42,495 nt of DNA from Sideroxyarcus sp. (GTDB lineage: Bacteria; Pseudomonadota; Gammaproteobacteria; Burkholderiales; Gallionellaceae), in contig JAUSBC010000048.1 in the NCBI GenBank assembly GCA_030652215.1, positions 1-42,495 on the forward strand, given 5' to 3'. How positions within the stretch are numbered: the stretch's first letter is position 1; every line of letters begins with the position of its first letter. The notes under the pieces were generated by a model that was given only the letters and a program-made list of their open reading frames with translations, searched no databases and had not been told where the DNA came from. Shown here one piece after another: positions 1 through 7,649 of this stretch. The translations under genes were made by a program, and so were the position numbers.

Positions 1-174
1 TTCGAGTGCGACAACTGCGTGGTGTACTGCCCGCAGACTGCCGTGTATCGCGTCAAGAAGACCGAGGCGACCACCGGACGTTATGTTGCCACGAACTACG
101 ACAAGTGCATCGGCTGCCACATCTGCGCAGACGTGTGCCCGACGGGTTATATCCAAATGGGTCTGGGTGAGTAA
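1..174 (+). CDS. dsrL: DsrL C-terminal end (partial), ferredoxin domain
   Basis: Only the last 57 codons are in the window; the gene runs in from the left edge and stops with TAA. The visible part is a two-cluster ferredoxin domain: one cysteine group begins CDNC and ends YCP, the other is CIGCHICADVCP, which is typical of two [4Fe-4S] centres. DsrL is the cytoplasmic NAD(P)H:acceptor oxidoreductase that works with reverse dissimilatory sulfite reductase and carries such a domain at its C terminus. It normally lies directly before dsrJ, as here. The stop codon shares a base with the dsrJ start (TAATG), so the two are translationally coupled. Identity rests on the domain and on gene order; another ferredoxin-tailed oxidoreductase cannot be excluded from so short a piece. 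Confidence 0.8.
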   Translation, partial: FECDNCVVYCPQTAVYRVKKTEATTGRYVATNYDKCIGCHICADVCPTGYIQMGLGE

Positions 175-542
175 TGAAACTGCTCGTATCTCTTCTGCTT
201 TGTCTGTGCATCCCCGCGGTTTGGGCTGCCGAGTCGACCACGCCCAAGCCGGACATCGGGAAAGGCGGGCAATGTGTGAAGGATGCGCAGTGGATGCGCC
301 TGAACCATATGCATTTGCTCAAACACCAGCGCGACGAGACGGTGCGCAAAGGTGTGCGCGAAGAGCAGAATAGCCTGAAGAACTGCGTGGAATGCCATGC
401 CAGTTTGAGCAACAACAGCGTGGTGGCGCGCGAGGACGGCTTTTGCGTTGCTTGCCATCGTTACGAGGCGGTGAAGATCGATTGTTTCGAATGCCACGCC
501 AGCAAACGCAGGGCCACGCTCGTCACGAAGGACGTCAAATGA
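174..542 (+). CDS. dsrJ: DsrJ, periplasmic triheme cytochrome c
   Basis: A 122-residue secreted c-type cytochrome, part of the DsrMKJOP transmembrane complex that passes electrons between the periplasm, the quinone pool and the cytoplasmic sulfite reductase machinery. Residues 1-18 are a hydrophobic signal or anchor sequence (MKLLVSLLLCLCIPAVWA). Three CxxCH haem-binding motifs lie at residues 71-75 (CVECH), 91-95 (CVACH) and 104-108 (CFECH). Cys34, in the context GGQCV and followed by WMRLNHM, is the candidate for the unusual axial cysteine ligand known from Allochromatium DsrJ; that assignment is inferred from its position. The start overlaps the dsrL stop, and the stop overlaps the dsrO start (ATGA). 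The length is usual for the family. Confidence 0.95.
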   Translation: MKLLVSLLLCLCIPAVWAAESTTPKPDIGKGGQCVKDAQWMRLNHMHLLKHQRDETVRKGVREEQNSLKNCVECHASLSNNSVVAREDGFCVACHRYEAVKIDCFECHASKRRATLVTKDVK

Positions 543-1255
543 GCGATACCAATACCCAACGCAGAGAATTCCTGAAGACCTCGCTGGGCGCGGCGGCGGT
601 TGCCATCGCTCCCGGCATGCTGCTGTACTCGACGGCGAACGGCAAGACCGAAGGCGCAAGTTCCCAGGTTCGCTGGGGCATGTTGATAGACACCACGCAG
701 TGCAAGCCGGACTGCAACGACTGCGTGACCGCGTGCAACACCGAAAACGGATTGTCGGGCGGCAAGTCCGCAACCGATTCGCAGTGGATACGCAAGATCG
801 AGATCAAGGATGTCAGCAACGGACGGGTCACGTCGCTGCCGATGATGTGCCAGCACTGCGAACATCCGCCCTGTGTGGACGTGTGCCCGACGCAGGCCTC
901 GTTCAAGCGCGCCGACGGTATCGTGCTGGTTGACCGCCACCTGTGCATCGGCTGCCGCTATTGCATGATGGCCTGCCCGTACAAGGCGCGTTCCTTCGTG
1001 CATGAAACACTTACCGACCAGAATCCGGACGTGCCGCGCGGCAAGGGCACGGTGGAAGCCTGCTCCCTGTGCGTGCACCGCATCGACAAAGGCCAGATCC
1101 CGGCCTGCGCCGAAGCGTGCCAGAACAAGGCCATCCTGTTCGGCAACCTCAACGACACGAACAGCGAAATCTACAATAAAGTGCGCAGCGTCGCATCCAA
1201 GCAGATTCGTGCCGACCTGCAACTGAATACCGGCGTCCGTTACCAAGGGCTTTAA
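539..1255 (+). CDS. dsrO: DsrO, periplasmic iron-sulfur protein with Tat signal
   Basis: A 238-residue periplasmic iron-sulfur subunit of the DsrMKJOP complex, expected to relay electrons between DsrJ and the membrane protein DsrP. The start chosen is the ATG that overlaps the dsrJ stop, because it places a twin-arginine signal (RREFLK, residues 8-13) and a hydrophobic Ala-rich stretch at the N terminus. An earlier in-frame start would bury that signal. Sixteen cysteines fall into four groups of four: 55/59/62/66, 104/107/112/116, 136/139/142/146 and 175/178/190/194. This is the layout of NrfC/HybA-type proteins, which hold four cubane clusters. dsrP starts three bases after the stop. Confidence 0.95.
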   Translation: MSDTNTQRREFLKTSLGAAAVAIAPGMLLYSTANGKTEGASSQVRWGMLIDTTQCKPDCNDCVTACNTENGLSGGKSATDSQWIRKIEIKDVSNGRVTSLPMMCQHCEHPPCVDVCPTQASFKRADGIVLVDRHLCIGCRYCMMACPYKARSFVHETLTDQNPDVPRGKGTVEACSLCVHRIDKGQIPACAEACQNKAILFGNLNDTNSEIYNKVRSVASKQIRADLQLNTGVRYQGL

Positions 1256-1258
1256 ACC

Positions 1259-2440
1259 ATGGCTGATCTTTCCGCACTGCGTTCCATGAATCGTCTGTTT
1301 TACGTGCTGCTCGCCTTCGGCGGTCTGGCGGCGCTGGGCGGCGCCTATGCCGTGTACATGATGGAGCATCACGGCCACATCATCTCCGGCATGAATAACC
1401 AGATCGTGTGGGGGATGCCGCACGTGTTCGCCATCTTTCTGATCGTTGCCGCCTCCGGCGTGCTCAACGTCGCGTCCATCGGATCGGTATTCGGCAAAGC
1501 AATTTACAAGGCGCGTGCGCCGCTGGCCAGCCTGTTGTCCATCGCCATGCTGTCGGGCGGTCTCGCTGTGCTGATGTTGGATCTGGGCAGGCCCGACCGC
1601 ATCATCGTCGCCGCCACCCACTACAACCTGACATCGGTGTTCGCGTGGAACGTGGTGCTGTATTCCGGCATGTTCTCGCTGGTCATTGTCTATCTGTGGA
1701 CAATGATGGAACGCCGCATGAATGTCTTCAACAAGGCTGCCGGTCTGGCCGTGTTCGTCTGGCGTTTCGTACTGACAACCGGTACCGGCCTGATTTTCGC
1801 TTTCCTCACCGCACGTCAGGCCTACGGTTCGGCTCTGCTGCCGCCGATGTTCATTGTGCTGTCGTTCGCCTGGGGACTGGCTGTGTTCCATGTGGTGCAG
1901 GCCGTGATCTATGTCTGGAACGAGAAAAAGCTCGATCCAGAGATTCTTCAACGCAAGAAGAACCTGCTCGGCGTGTTCGTGATCGGCTCGCTGTACATGG
2001 TCGCCACCTACCATTTCACCAACATGTATTTCGCGCACCAGCACGGCTTCGAGCTGTTCATCCTGCGCGACGGCGGCATCTATCCGAATCTGTTCTGGTG
2101 GGGTTACGTCGTGCTGGGCAATGTGCTGCCGCTGTTGCTGATTTATGCGCCGGGTCTGGGCAAGAGCAAGTGCGTGATGGCGGCCGCGCTGCTGGTGGTG
2201 CTGGGGGCGTTCGCGCTGCTGTACGTGTTCATCATCGGCGGACAGGCATACCCGCTCAACATTTTCCCCGGCTATGAAGTCAGCAGCAGTTTCGCCGACG
2301 GACAGATTGCAAGCTACACGCCCTCGATCTACGAATTCCTGCTCGGCTTCGGCGGTCTGGCGATTGCCTTCATCATCACCACCGTCAGCGTGCGCGTGCT
2401 GAATTTCATGCCGCAGGACAAGCCTTACATTTCTGACTGA
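1259..2440 (+). CDS. dsrP: DsrP, NrfD-like integral membrane subunit
   Basis: A 393-residue polytopic membrane protein with roughly ten hydrophobic segments, from one near residues 12-34 to the last near 358-380. It belongs to the NrfD/PsrC family, whose members exchange electrons with quinone at the membrane. Together with the cytochrome DsrJ and the ferredoxin DsrO it forms the JOP module of the sulfur-oxidation complex. The ATG lies three bases after the dsrO stop. The length and the predominance of Leu, Val and Phe fit the family. No promoter is visible between dsrO and dsrP, so it is expected to be expressed with the rest of the cluster. Confidence 0.93.
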   Translation: MADLSALRSMNRLFYVLLAFGGLAALGGAYAVYMMEHHGHIISGMNNQIVWGMPHVFAIFLIVAASGVLNVASIGSVFGKAIYKARAPLASLLSIAMLSGGLAVLMLDLGRPDRIIVAATHYNLTSVFAWNVVLYSGMFSLVIVYLWTMMERRMNVFNKAAGLAVFVWRFVLTTGTGLIFAFLTARQAYGSALLPPMFIVLSFAWGLAVFHVVQAVIYVWNEKKLDPEILQRKKNLLGVFVIGSLYMVATYHFTNMYFAHQHGFELFILRDGGIYPNLFWWGYVVLGNVLPLLLIYAPGLGKSKCVMAAALLVVLGAFALLYVFIIGGQAYPLNIFPGYEVSSSFADGQIASYTPSIYEFLLGFGGLAIAFIITTVSVRVLNFMPQDKPYISD

Positions 2441-2458
2441 CGCTGTCTGAAGCCTGCC

Positions 2459-3865
2459 ATGAACCGCATGCTGATCTCGGCAGCACACAAATCCTCCGGA
2501 AAAACCATGGTAAGCATCGGCCTGTGCGCGGCACTCGCCGCGCGCGGCCATGTGGTGCAGCCGTTCAAGAAAGGGCCTGACTACATCGACCCGATGTGGC
2601 TCGGTCAGGCTGCCGGGAACGCCTGCTTCAACCTCGATCTGTACCTGATGGAAAACGACGACGTCGTCGCCACCTTTGCGCAGCACAGCAAGGCGGTGAA
2701 CCTGGTTGAAGGTAACAAGGGTCTGTACGACGGACTTGCCTTGGACGGCAGCAACAGCAACGCCGCGCTGGCCAAACTGCTCGACCTGCCCGTGATATTG
2801 GTGATTGACGCGCGCGGTATGACGCGCGGCATCGCGCCGCTGATCCTCGGCTATCAGGCATTCGACCGCGACATCAACATCGCCGGCGTCATCCTCAACA
2901 ACCTGGGCGGCCGTCGCCACGAATCCAAGCTGCGCCAGGTGATCGAGCATTACACCGACGTGCCGGTAATCGGGGCAATTCAGCACGACGAGCGACTGAG
3001 CATTGTCGAGCGCCATCTCGGCCTGATGCCCAGCAACGAATCGCACGTCGCCACTTCCAAGATCAAGCAAATCGGTGAAGCCATCGCGGAGCAGGTCGAT
3101 CTGGACAAGCTGCTGACCCTGTCACAGAAAGAGCCGCTCGCCATTCCGCACAAGGCTGACGTAAGCCCCTTGCCCTGCGGCGAAAAAGTGCGCATCGGTA
3201 TCGCGCGCGACCGTTCCTTCGGCTTCTATTACGCCGACGATCTTGAAGCGCTGGAAGCGGCAGGGGCGGAACTGGTACCGTTCGATGCCTTGCGCGACGC
3301 GCAACTGCCCGAAGTCGATGCGCTCTATATCGGCGGCGGCTTTCCGGAAACCTGTGCCACAGAACTGGAAGCGAACGTGTCGCTGCGTACCCAGATCAAG
3401 CAGGCTATCGAAGGTGGCATGCCGGCTTATGCCGAATGTGGCGGCTTGATGTATCTGTCGCGAGGGATCGAGTTCGAGGGACGGACATATCAAATGGTCG
3501 GCGCCATTCCCGGCGACGTGAAGATGCACGCCAAGCCCATAGGGCGCGGCTATGTGCACCTGAAAGAAGACGAGGCGCACCCTTGGCCGCGGCCGGATAC
3601 CCCCGCCAAGCAGATCAAAGCCCACGAATTTCACTACTCCAGCCTGGAAAACCTGCCTCCGGACAGCCGCTTTGCCTACCATGTAGAGAGAGGCTTCGGC
3701 ATCGACGGGGAGCGCGACGGCTTGATCCTGCACAACCTCCTGGCTTCCTATACCCACCTGCGCACCATCGGCAGCTGTTACTGGGCCACGCGCTTTGTCG
3801 CATTCGTCCGGCGCCAGAAGGAACAGAACTACAAATTAACTTTACCGAGCGAGAAATCACTATGA
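2459..3865 (+). CDS. dsrN: DsrN, CobB/CbiA-type sirohaem amidase
   Basis: A 468-residue glutamine-dependent amidotransferase of the cobyrinic acid a,c-diamide synthase (CobB/CbiA) family. In dsr clusters the member is DsrN, thought to amidate sirohaem to the form carried by dissimilatory sulfite reductase. A P-loop lies at residues 8-16 (AAHKSSGKT), followed by the family motif KKGPDYIDP. The C-terminal glutaminase domain has its nucleophile at Cys327 in YAECGGLMYL, and a conserved HEFHYS stretch follows. It sits 18 bp after dsrP, and its stop overlaps the next start (ATGA). A vitamin B12 role is possible by family but is unsupported here, since no cob genes are nearby. Confidence 0.92.
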   Translation: MNRMLISAAHKSSGKTMVSIGLCAALAARGHVVQPFKKGPDYIDPMWLGQAAGNACFNLDLYLMENDDVVATFAQHSKAVNLVEGNKGLYDGLALDGSNSNAALAKLLDLPVILVIDARGMTRGIAPLILGYQAFDRDINIAGVILNNLGGRRHESKLRQVIEHYTDVPVIGAIQHDERLSIVERHLGLMPSNESHVATSKIKQIGEAIAEQVDLDKLLTLSQKEPLAIPHKADVSPLPCGEKVRIGIARDRSFGFYYADDLEALEAAGAELVPFDALRDAQLPEVDALYIGGGFPETCATELEANVSLRTQIKQAIEGGMPAYAECGGLMYLSRGIEFEGRTYQMVGAIPGDVKMHAKPIGRGYVHLKEDEAHPWPRPDTPAKQIKAHEFHYSSLENLPPDSRFAYHVERGFGIDGERDGLILHNLLASYTHLRTIGSCYWATRFVAFVRRQKEQNYKLTLPSEKSL

Positions 3866-4464
3866 CCAAGCATCATTATCAATCCGCCATCGCCGCTTTC
3901 GACAAAGCCAATTCCGAAGATCCGAATATGGAAATGGCTAACGGCAAGGAATATCCCAAGGAGTTGCTCTACGCGCAGCGCATGACCGAGATGCAGGAAC
4001 GCTATGCGCCCGACGCATCCGAAGCCGTGAAGCTGGCCTGCCGCGCCCAGCATATCCAGCGCTGGAAGAGTCCGCGCAGCAACTTCCCCATGGATCGCAA
4101 CGGCTACCTGCAGTGGCGCACCGGGCTGTACAAATTCCACGCGGAAACCGCCGGCAAGCTCATGAAAAAAGCCGGCTACGACGAAGAGATGATCGAGCGC
4201 GTCATGTCCATCATCAGCAAGAAGGGTTTGAAGGTCAACCTGGAGACGCAGTTGATGGAAGATGTGGTGGACTTGGTGTTCATCGAGTACTACATGATCG
4301 GTTTTGCTTCCAGCCATCCGGAATACGACGAGGCAAAATGGATCGCTATCATCAAAAAGACCTGGAACAAGATGTCGGAACGCGCCCATGAATTTGCACT
4401 GGCAGGCAAGGTTGCCCTGCCGGAAGCGCTCGTGCCGCTGATTCTGAAAGCGGTCAAGGAGTAA
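3862..4464 (+). CDS. DUF4202-family protein
   Basis: A 200-residue soluble protein that I recognise as DUF4202 by its overall pattern: an N-terminal [11 protein letters not shown] segment, then QHIQRW, then a YKFHAE stretch, then MEDVVDLVF. The spaced His, Glu and Asp residues in helical context resemble an HD-type metal site; this is inference. No signal peptide or membrane segment is seen. The start overlaps the dsrN stop (ATGA) and the stop lies one base before the cysG GTG, so it is translated between two sirohaem-handling enzymes. The function of the family is not established. Its position suggests a role in sirohaem maturation or sulfur metabolism. Confidence 0.85.
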   Translation: MTKHHYQSAIAAFDKANSEDPNMEMANGKEYPKELLYAQRMTEMQERYAPDASEAVKLACRAQHIQRWKSPRSNFPMDRNGYLQWRTGLYKFHAETAGKLMKKAGYDEEMIERVMSIISKKGLKVNLETQLMEDVVDLVFIEYYMIGFASSHPEYDEAKWIAIIKKTWNKMSERAHEFALAGKVALPEALVPLILKAVKE

Positions 4465-4465
4465 C

Positions 4466-5845
4466 GTGGATTTTCTTCCGGTATTCCATAACGTCAAAGG
4501 CAGGCTGTGCCTGGTTGTCGGCGGCGGCAGCGTCGGCGCGCGCAAGGCAGGCGTGCTGCTCGAAGCGGGCGCCAAGGTGCGCGTAGTCGCGCCCGAGATC
4601 GACGCAGAACTGTCGCGGCAAACCAATGTCGAGCCAATCGTTGCGCGTTTCGAGGCCAAGCACCTCGAAGGTGCGACGCTGGTTATCGCCGCCACCAACG
4701 ACCGTAGCGTCAACAAGCAAGTCTCCGAACTGGCGCAGGCGCGCAGCATCCCGGTCAACGTGGTCGACGATCCGGAGCTGTGCTCCATCATCATGCCCGC
4801 CATCCTCGACCGTTCTCCACTGATGATTGCTTTCTCCAGCGGCGGTGCCTCGCCGGTGCTGACGCGCATGCTGCGCGGAAAACTCGAAACGATTATCCCG
4901 CAGAACTACAGCCGTCTGGCCGCATTCGCCGAACGCTTCCGCGAACTGGTGAAGACGCGCGTCACCAATCCGCCAAAGCGCCGCATCTTCTGGGAGAACG
5001 TACTCGACGGCGTGGTCGCCGAGAAGGTGCTGACCGGCGACGAGGCCAGCGCCGAAGCAATGCTGCAGCAGATGCTGAAGAGCGAAGACAACATCCAGCG
5101 CGGCGAGGTTTATCTGGTCGGCGCCGGTCCCGGCGATCCCGACCTGCTCACTTTCCGCGCGCTGCGCCTGATGCAAAAGGCCGATGTGGTGGTGTACGAC
5201 GCTTTGGTGTCCAAACCCATCGGCGAGATGACGCGCCGCGATGCCGAGCGCATCTACGTCGGCAAGCGGCGCAGCGACCATACGCTGCAACAGGAAGAGA
5301 TCAACGAGCTGCTGGTGCGCCTGGCCAAGGAAGGTAAACGTGTGTTGCGCCTCAAGGGCGGCGACCCGTTCATCTTCGGTCGCGGCGGCGAAGAAATCGA
5401 AACGCTGGCGGAGGAGGGCATTCCTTTCCAGGTCGTGCCCGGCATCACTGCGGCTTCGGGTGTGGCGTCCTACGCTGGCATCCCGCTTACGCACCGCGAT
5501 TACGCGCAGTCCTGCATGTTCGTCACCGGCCACCTCAAGGACGGCACCATGAATCTGGATTGGGCCGCGCTGGCGCGACCGAAACAGACCGTGGTGGTGT
5601 ACATGGGCCTGCACGGTCTCGACACCCTGTGCGCCAAGCTCATCGAGCACGGCATGCCGGATACCACGCCCAACGCCATCGTGCAGCACGGCACGCAACC
5701 CACACAGCGCGTCATCACCGGCACGCTGGCAACACTGCCCGGCATTGCCGAGCACGAGAAACCGCAGGCGCCCACGCTCATCATCGTCGGCGGCGTGGTC
5801 ACGCTCAGGGAAAAACTGGCCTGGTTCCATCCGCACCAGTCATAA
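4466..5845 (+). CDS. cysG: Sirohaem synthase CysG (trifunctional)
   Basis: A 459-residue fusion enzyme that makes sirohaem from uroporphyrinogen III, the cofactor of sulfite reductases. The N-terminal half is the precorrin-2 dehydrogenase/ferrochelatase domain, with the dinucleotide-binding motif [10 protein letters not shown] at residues 19-28 and the conserved SSGGASPVL stretch. From about residue 213 the SAM-dependent uroporphyrinogen III methyltransferase domain begins, with [11 protein letters not shown] and later [17 protein letters not shown]. The length is nearly that of E. coli CysG (457). The start is GTG, one base after the DUF4202 stop. Placement at the end of the dsr cluster implies dedicated sirohaem supply for the sulfite reductase, although an assimilatory role is also possible. 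Confidence 0.96.
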   Translation: MDFLPVFHNVKGRLCLVVGGGSVGARKAGVLLEAGAKVRVVAPEIDAELSRQTNVEPIVARFEAKHLEGATLVIAATNDRSVNKQVSELAQARSIPVNVVDDPELCSIIMPAILDRSPLMIAFSSGGASPVLTRMLRGKLETIIPQNYSRLAAFAERFRELVKTRVTNPPKRRIFWENVLDGVVAEKVLTGDEASAEAMLQQMLKSEDNIQRGEVYLVGAGPGDPDLLTFRALRLMQKADVVVYDALVSKPIGEMTRRDAERIYVGKRRSDHTLQQEEINELLVRLAKEGKRVLRLKGGDPFIFGRGGEEIETLAEEGIPFQVVPGITAASGVASYAGIPLTHRDYAQSCMFVTGHLKDGTMNLDWAALARPKQTVVVYMGLHGLDTLCAKLIEHGMPDTTPNAIVQHGTQPTQRVITGTLATLPGIAEHEKPQAPTLIIVGGVVTLREKLAWFHPHQS

Positions 5846-5894
5846 AAAAATTATAAGTTGTTTCGCAGTCCAATAACCAACAGGGAGAGCCAAG

Positions 5895-6794
5895 ATGGTA
5901 CGAATGACGATCAAGAGAGTGATGTTGTCCGCGTTGTTTCTGATAGTCGGCGCAGCGCAAGCCGACGATGTGAAGCTCAAACCATTTGTGCTCGCCTCCA
6001 AGAGTGAGGGAACGGTAGTCGAGAAGTCCGCCCAGGTGAAGACTGCGCTGACCACGGCCGGTTTTACCGTAGTTGGCGAATATGCGCCTTACACCGGCGC
6101 CAACGTGATTGTTGTCACCAGCGATGACTTGAAGAAGAATGCCGCCGCCTCAGATGCGGGCGGCTACGGCGCGGTGCAGCGCGTGTCGGTTACAGAAGCG
6201 GGCAAGGACGTTCAGGTCAGTTACACCAACCCGGTCTACATGTCGCATGTGTACCGCATGGAAGGCGATCTAGCCGGTGTATCGGCCGCGCTGGAAAAGG
6301 CGCTGGGCAGAGTGGAAGAGTTCGGTGCGCAGGGCATGACCGCAAAGCAGGCGCGCAAATACCACTACACCATCGGCATGGAATATTTCGACGAGCCCAG
6401 CAGGCTGGCTACATACGGCAGTTATGAAGAAGCTGTACAGGCAGTCGATGCCAAGCTTGCCAACAACAAGAACGGTGTCACCAAAGTCTATCGCGTCGAT
6501 ATTCCCGGCAAACAGGAAAGCGTTTTCGGCGTTGGACTGAAAGGCAGCGGCGACAACAAGTCCATGGACGACCAGTTCATCATGAGCGAAATCGACTTTC
6601 GTGACTTGAAATCGACTGCGCACCTGCCGTATGAAGTGCTGGTGTCCGGCAAGAACGTGTATGCGCTGTACGCTCGTTTTCGTATCGCCATCAACTTCCC
6701 GGATCTCAGCATGATGGGCAAGAACAGTTTCATGAACATCATGAGAGCCCCGGAAGCCATACGCAAGACTCTTGAAAGCACCGTAGAAAAGTGA
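5895..6794 (+). CDS. Secreted protein with two DUF302-like halves (function unknown)
   Basis: A 299-residue protein. The start is an ATG preceded by AGGGAG, and it gives a signal peptide ending near residue 23 (VGAAQA). Residues about 40-120 contain a helix, then AGFTVVGEY, a strand VIVVTS and the segment VQVSYTNPVYM, which resembles DUF302 domains. The second half repeats the theme with HLPYEVLVSGKNVYALYARF near residues 240-260. This tandem DUF302-like reading is by eye and tentative. The protein lies 49 bp after cysG on the same strand, so it may be expressed with the sulfur cluster, although the gap could hold its own promoter. No catalytic motif is evident. It is expected in the periplasm. 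Confidence 0.75.
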   Translation: MVRMTIKRVMLSALFLIVGAAQADDVKLKPFVLASKSEGTVVEKSAQVKTALTTAGFTVVGEYAPYTGANVIVVTSDDLKKNAAASDAGGYGAVQRVSVTEAGKDVQVSYTNPVYMSHVYRMEGDLAGVSAALEKALGRVEEFGAQGMTAKQARKYHYTIGMEYFDEPSRLATYGSYEEAVQAVDAKLANNKNGVTKVYRVDIPGKQESVFGVGLKGSGDNKSMDDQFIMSEIDFRDLKSTAHLPYEVLVSGKNVYALYARFRIAINFPDLSMMGKNSFMNIMRAPEAIRKTLESTVEK

Positions 6795-6811
6795 TTGCCA
6801 CGGAGGGCCAC

Positions 6812-7384
6812 ATGGACACCAAACTGATCGATGCCGTAAGGACAGGGGATAGCGCTGCGGTTCGGCAGTTGCTGGCCGCAGGAGCGAATGCCAATGCCCG
6901 CGACGGCGAGGGCGCCACGCTGCTCATGCTGGCGGCGTACAAGGGCGATTTGGATATGGTCAAGACGCTCATCGCAGGAGGTGCGGACGTCAATGCCTGC
7001 GATGAACGCGGCTGGGCGCCCCTTGCCAAGTCGGTATACAACGCCGAGTTGAAACGCGGTTTTGCCGATGTGGCGCAGGTGTTGATCGACGCCGGCGCCA
7101 ATGTCGAGGCACCCATCGGTTATGGCGTGCGGCCGCTGATGCTGGCAGCAGGCTACGGCGAAACGGCCGTGGTCGAGGTGCTGCTGCAGGCGGGGGCGGA
7201 TGTGTTGGCGAAGAACGAGGGCGGATTCACGGCCCTGATGATGGTGAAGCAGAAGCACTATGTGGACGTCATCAACCTGTTGCACGAGGCCGAACAGCTT
7301 GCCGGAGTCGGGGAGGGCAGTTGCTCAACCAAGAACGCGCCCGGTTCCAACGTTATTACTTTTATGAAGCGCCCTGCTTCATAA
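6812..7384 (+). CDS. Ankyrin-repeat protein
   Basis: A 190-residue protein made almost wholly of ankyrin repeats. Five units can be followed, beginning near residues 1, 34, 67, 105 and 138, with the usual LLAAGANANARD, TLLMLAAYKGD and LMLAAGYGET patterns. Ankyrin repeats bind partner proteins, so this is probably an adaptor or inhibitor. The partner is unknown, with the preceding secreted protein a candidate by position. The ATG at 6812 is chosen over the GTG at 6791 because CGGAGG lies six bases before it and the repeat starts at once. No signal peptide is seen, so it is likely cytoplasmic. Its last 80 bases are duplicated near 9.8 kb. Confidence 0.88.
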   Translation: MDTKLIDAVRTGDSAAVRQLLAAGANANARDGEGATLLMLAAYKGDLDMVKTLIAGGADVNACDERGWAPLAKSVYNAELKRGFADVAQVLIDAGANVEAPIGYGVRPLMLAAGYGETAVVEVLLQAGADVLAKNEGGFTALMMVKQKHYVDVINLLHEAEQLAGVGEGSCSTKNAPGSNVITFMKRPAS

Positions 7385-7649
7385 TCGGTCACGCACATCG
7401 AGTGCACAGAACGAGGTAACCATGCCCTACTTTATTTACCACGTGAACGATTTCCCCGTCCGGCAACTGAAAAAACTGGAGCAGCACGACGTCTACCGGG
7501 ATGCATCAGCCAGGGTCAAGCAGTTGCGCGCCGAGTTAGCCGAGGGTTCGCCCTTGATGATAAAAATGATCCATGCCGAGTCTGAACTGCACGCCGAAGA
7601 CCTGCTCAACCAGGTTCGCGATCCGGCTCCTGAACTGGGCGACGACTGA
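7303..7649 (+). repeat. Direct repeat copy A (ankyrin 3' end plus 75-aa gene)
   Basis: This stretch is repeated in the same orientation at 9791-10053. It covers the last codons of the ankyrin gene, the spacer and the whole following small gene. The copies match closely at the DNA level (for example the GGGGAGGGCAGTTGC block and the GGTAACCATGCCC block), with scattered substitutions. Copy B lacks 84 bp, exactly 28 codons, in the small gene. The two copies flank the oppositely oriented LtaS-like gene. Confidence 0.85.
7422..7649 (+). CDS. Small conserved-looking 75-aa protein
   Basis: A 75-residue protein beginning MPYFIYHVNDF with a good ribosome site (CGAGG, five bases before ATG). It contains a YRDASARVKQLRAEL helix and an acidic AESELHAEDLL helix. 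No signal peptide, membrane segment or metal-binding pattern is seen. It resembles short proteins of this kind (MPYF start, EASARVK-like and AEDLL-like blocks) that I associate with betaproteobacteria, but I know no function for them. The last 44 bp overlap the 3' end of the convergent LtaS-like gene. A shortened paralogue lies at 9907-10053; the shared sequence under substitution supports both as real coding regions. Confidence 0.7.
   Translation: MPYFIYHVNDFPVRQLKKLEQHDVYRDASARVKQLRAELAEGSPLMIKMIHAESELHAEDLLNQVRDPAPELGDD

Noticed and set aside
461-3070. An 869-codon open frame on the minus strand across dsrO-dsrP-dsrN
   Set aside because: It is antisense to four clearly identified genes, its product is His- and Gln-rich with no domain, and such frames arise from GC-rich codon bias.
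4454-5836. A 460-codon minus-strand frame opposite cysG
   Set aside because: It mirrors the full length of cysG and has no recognisable protein features.
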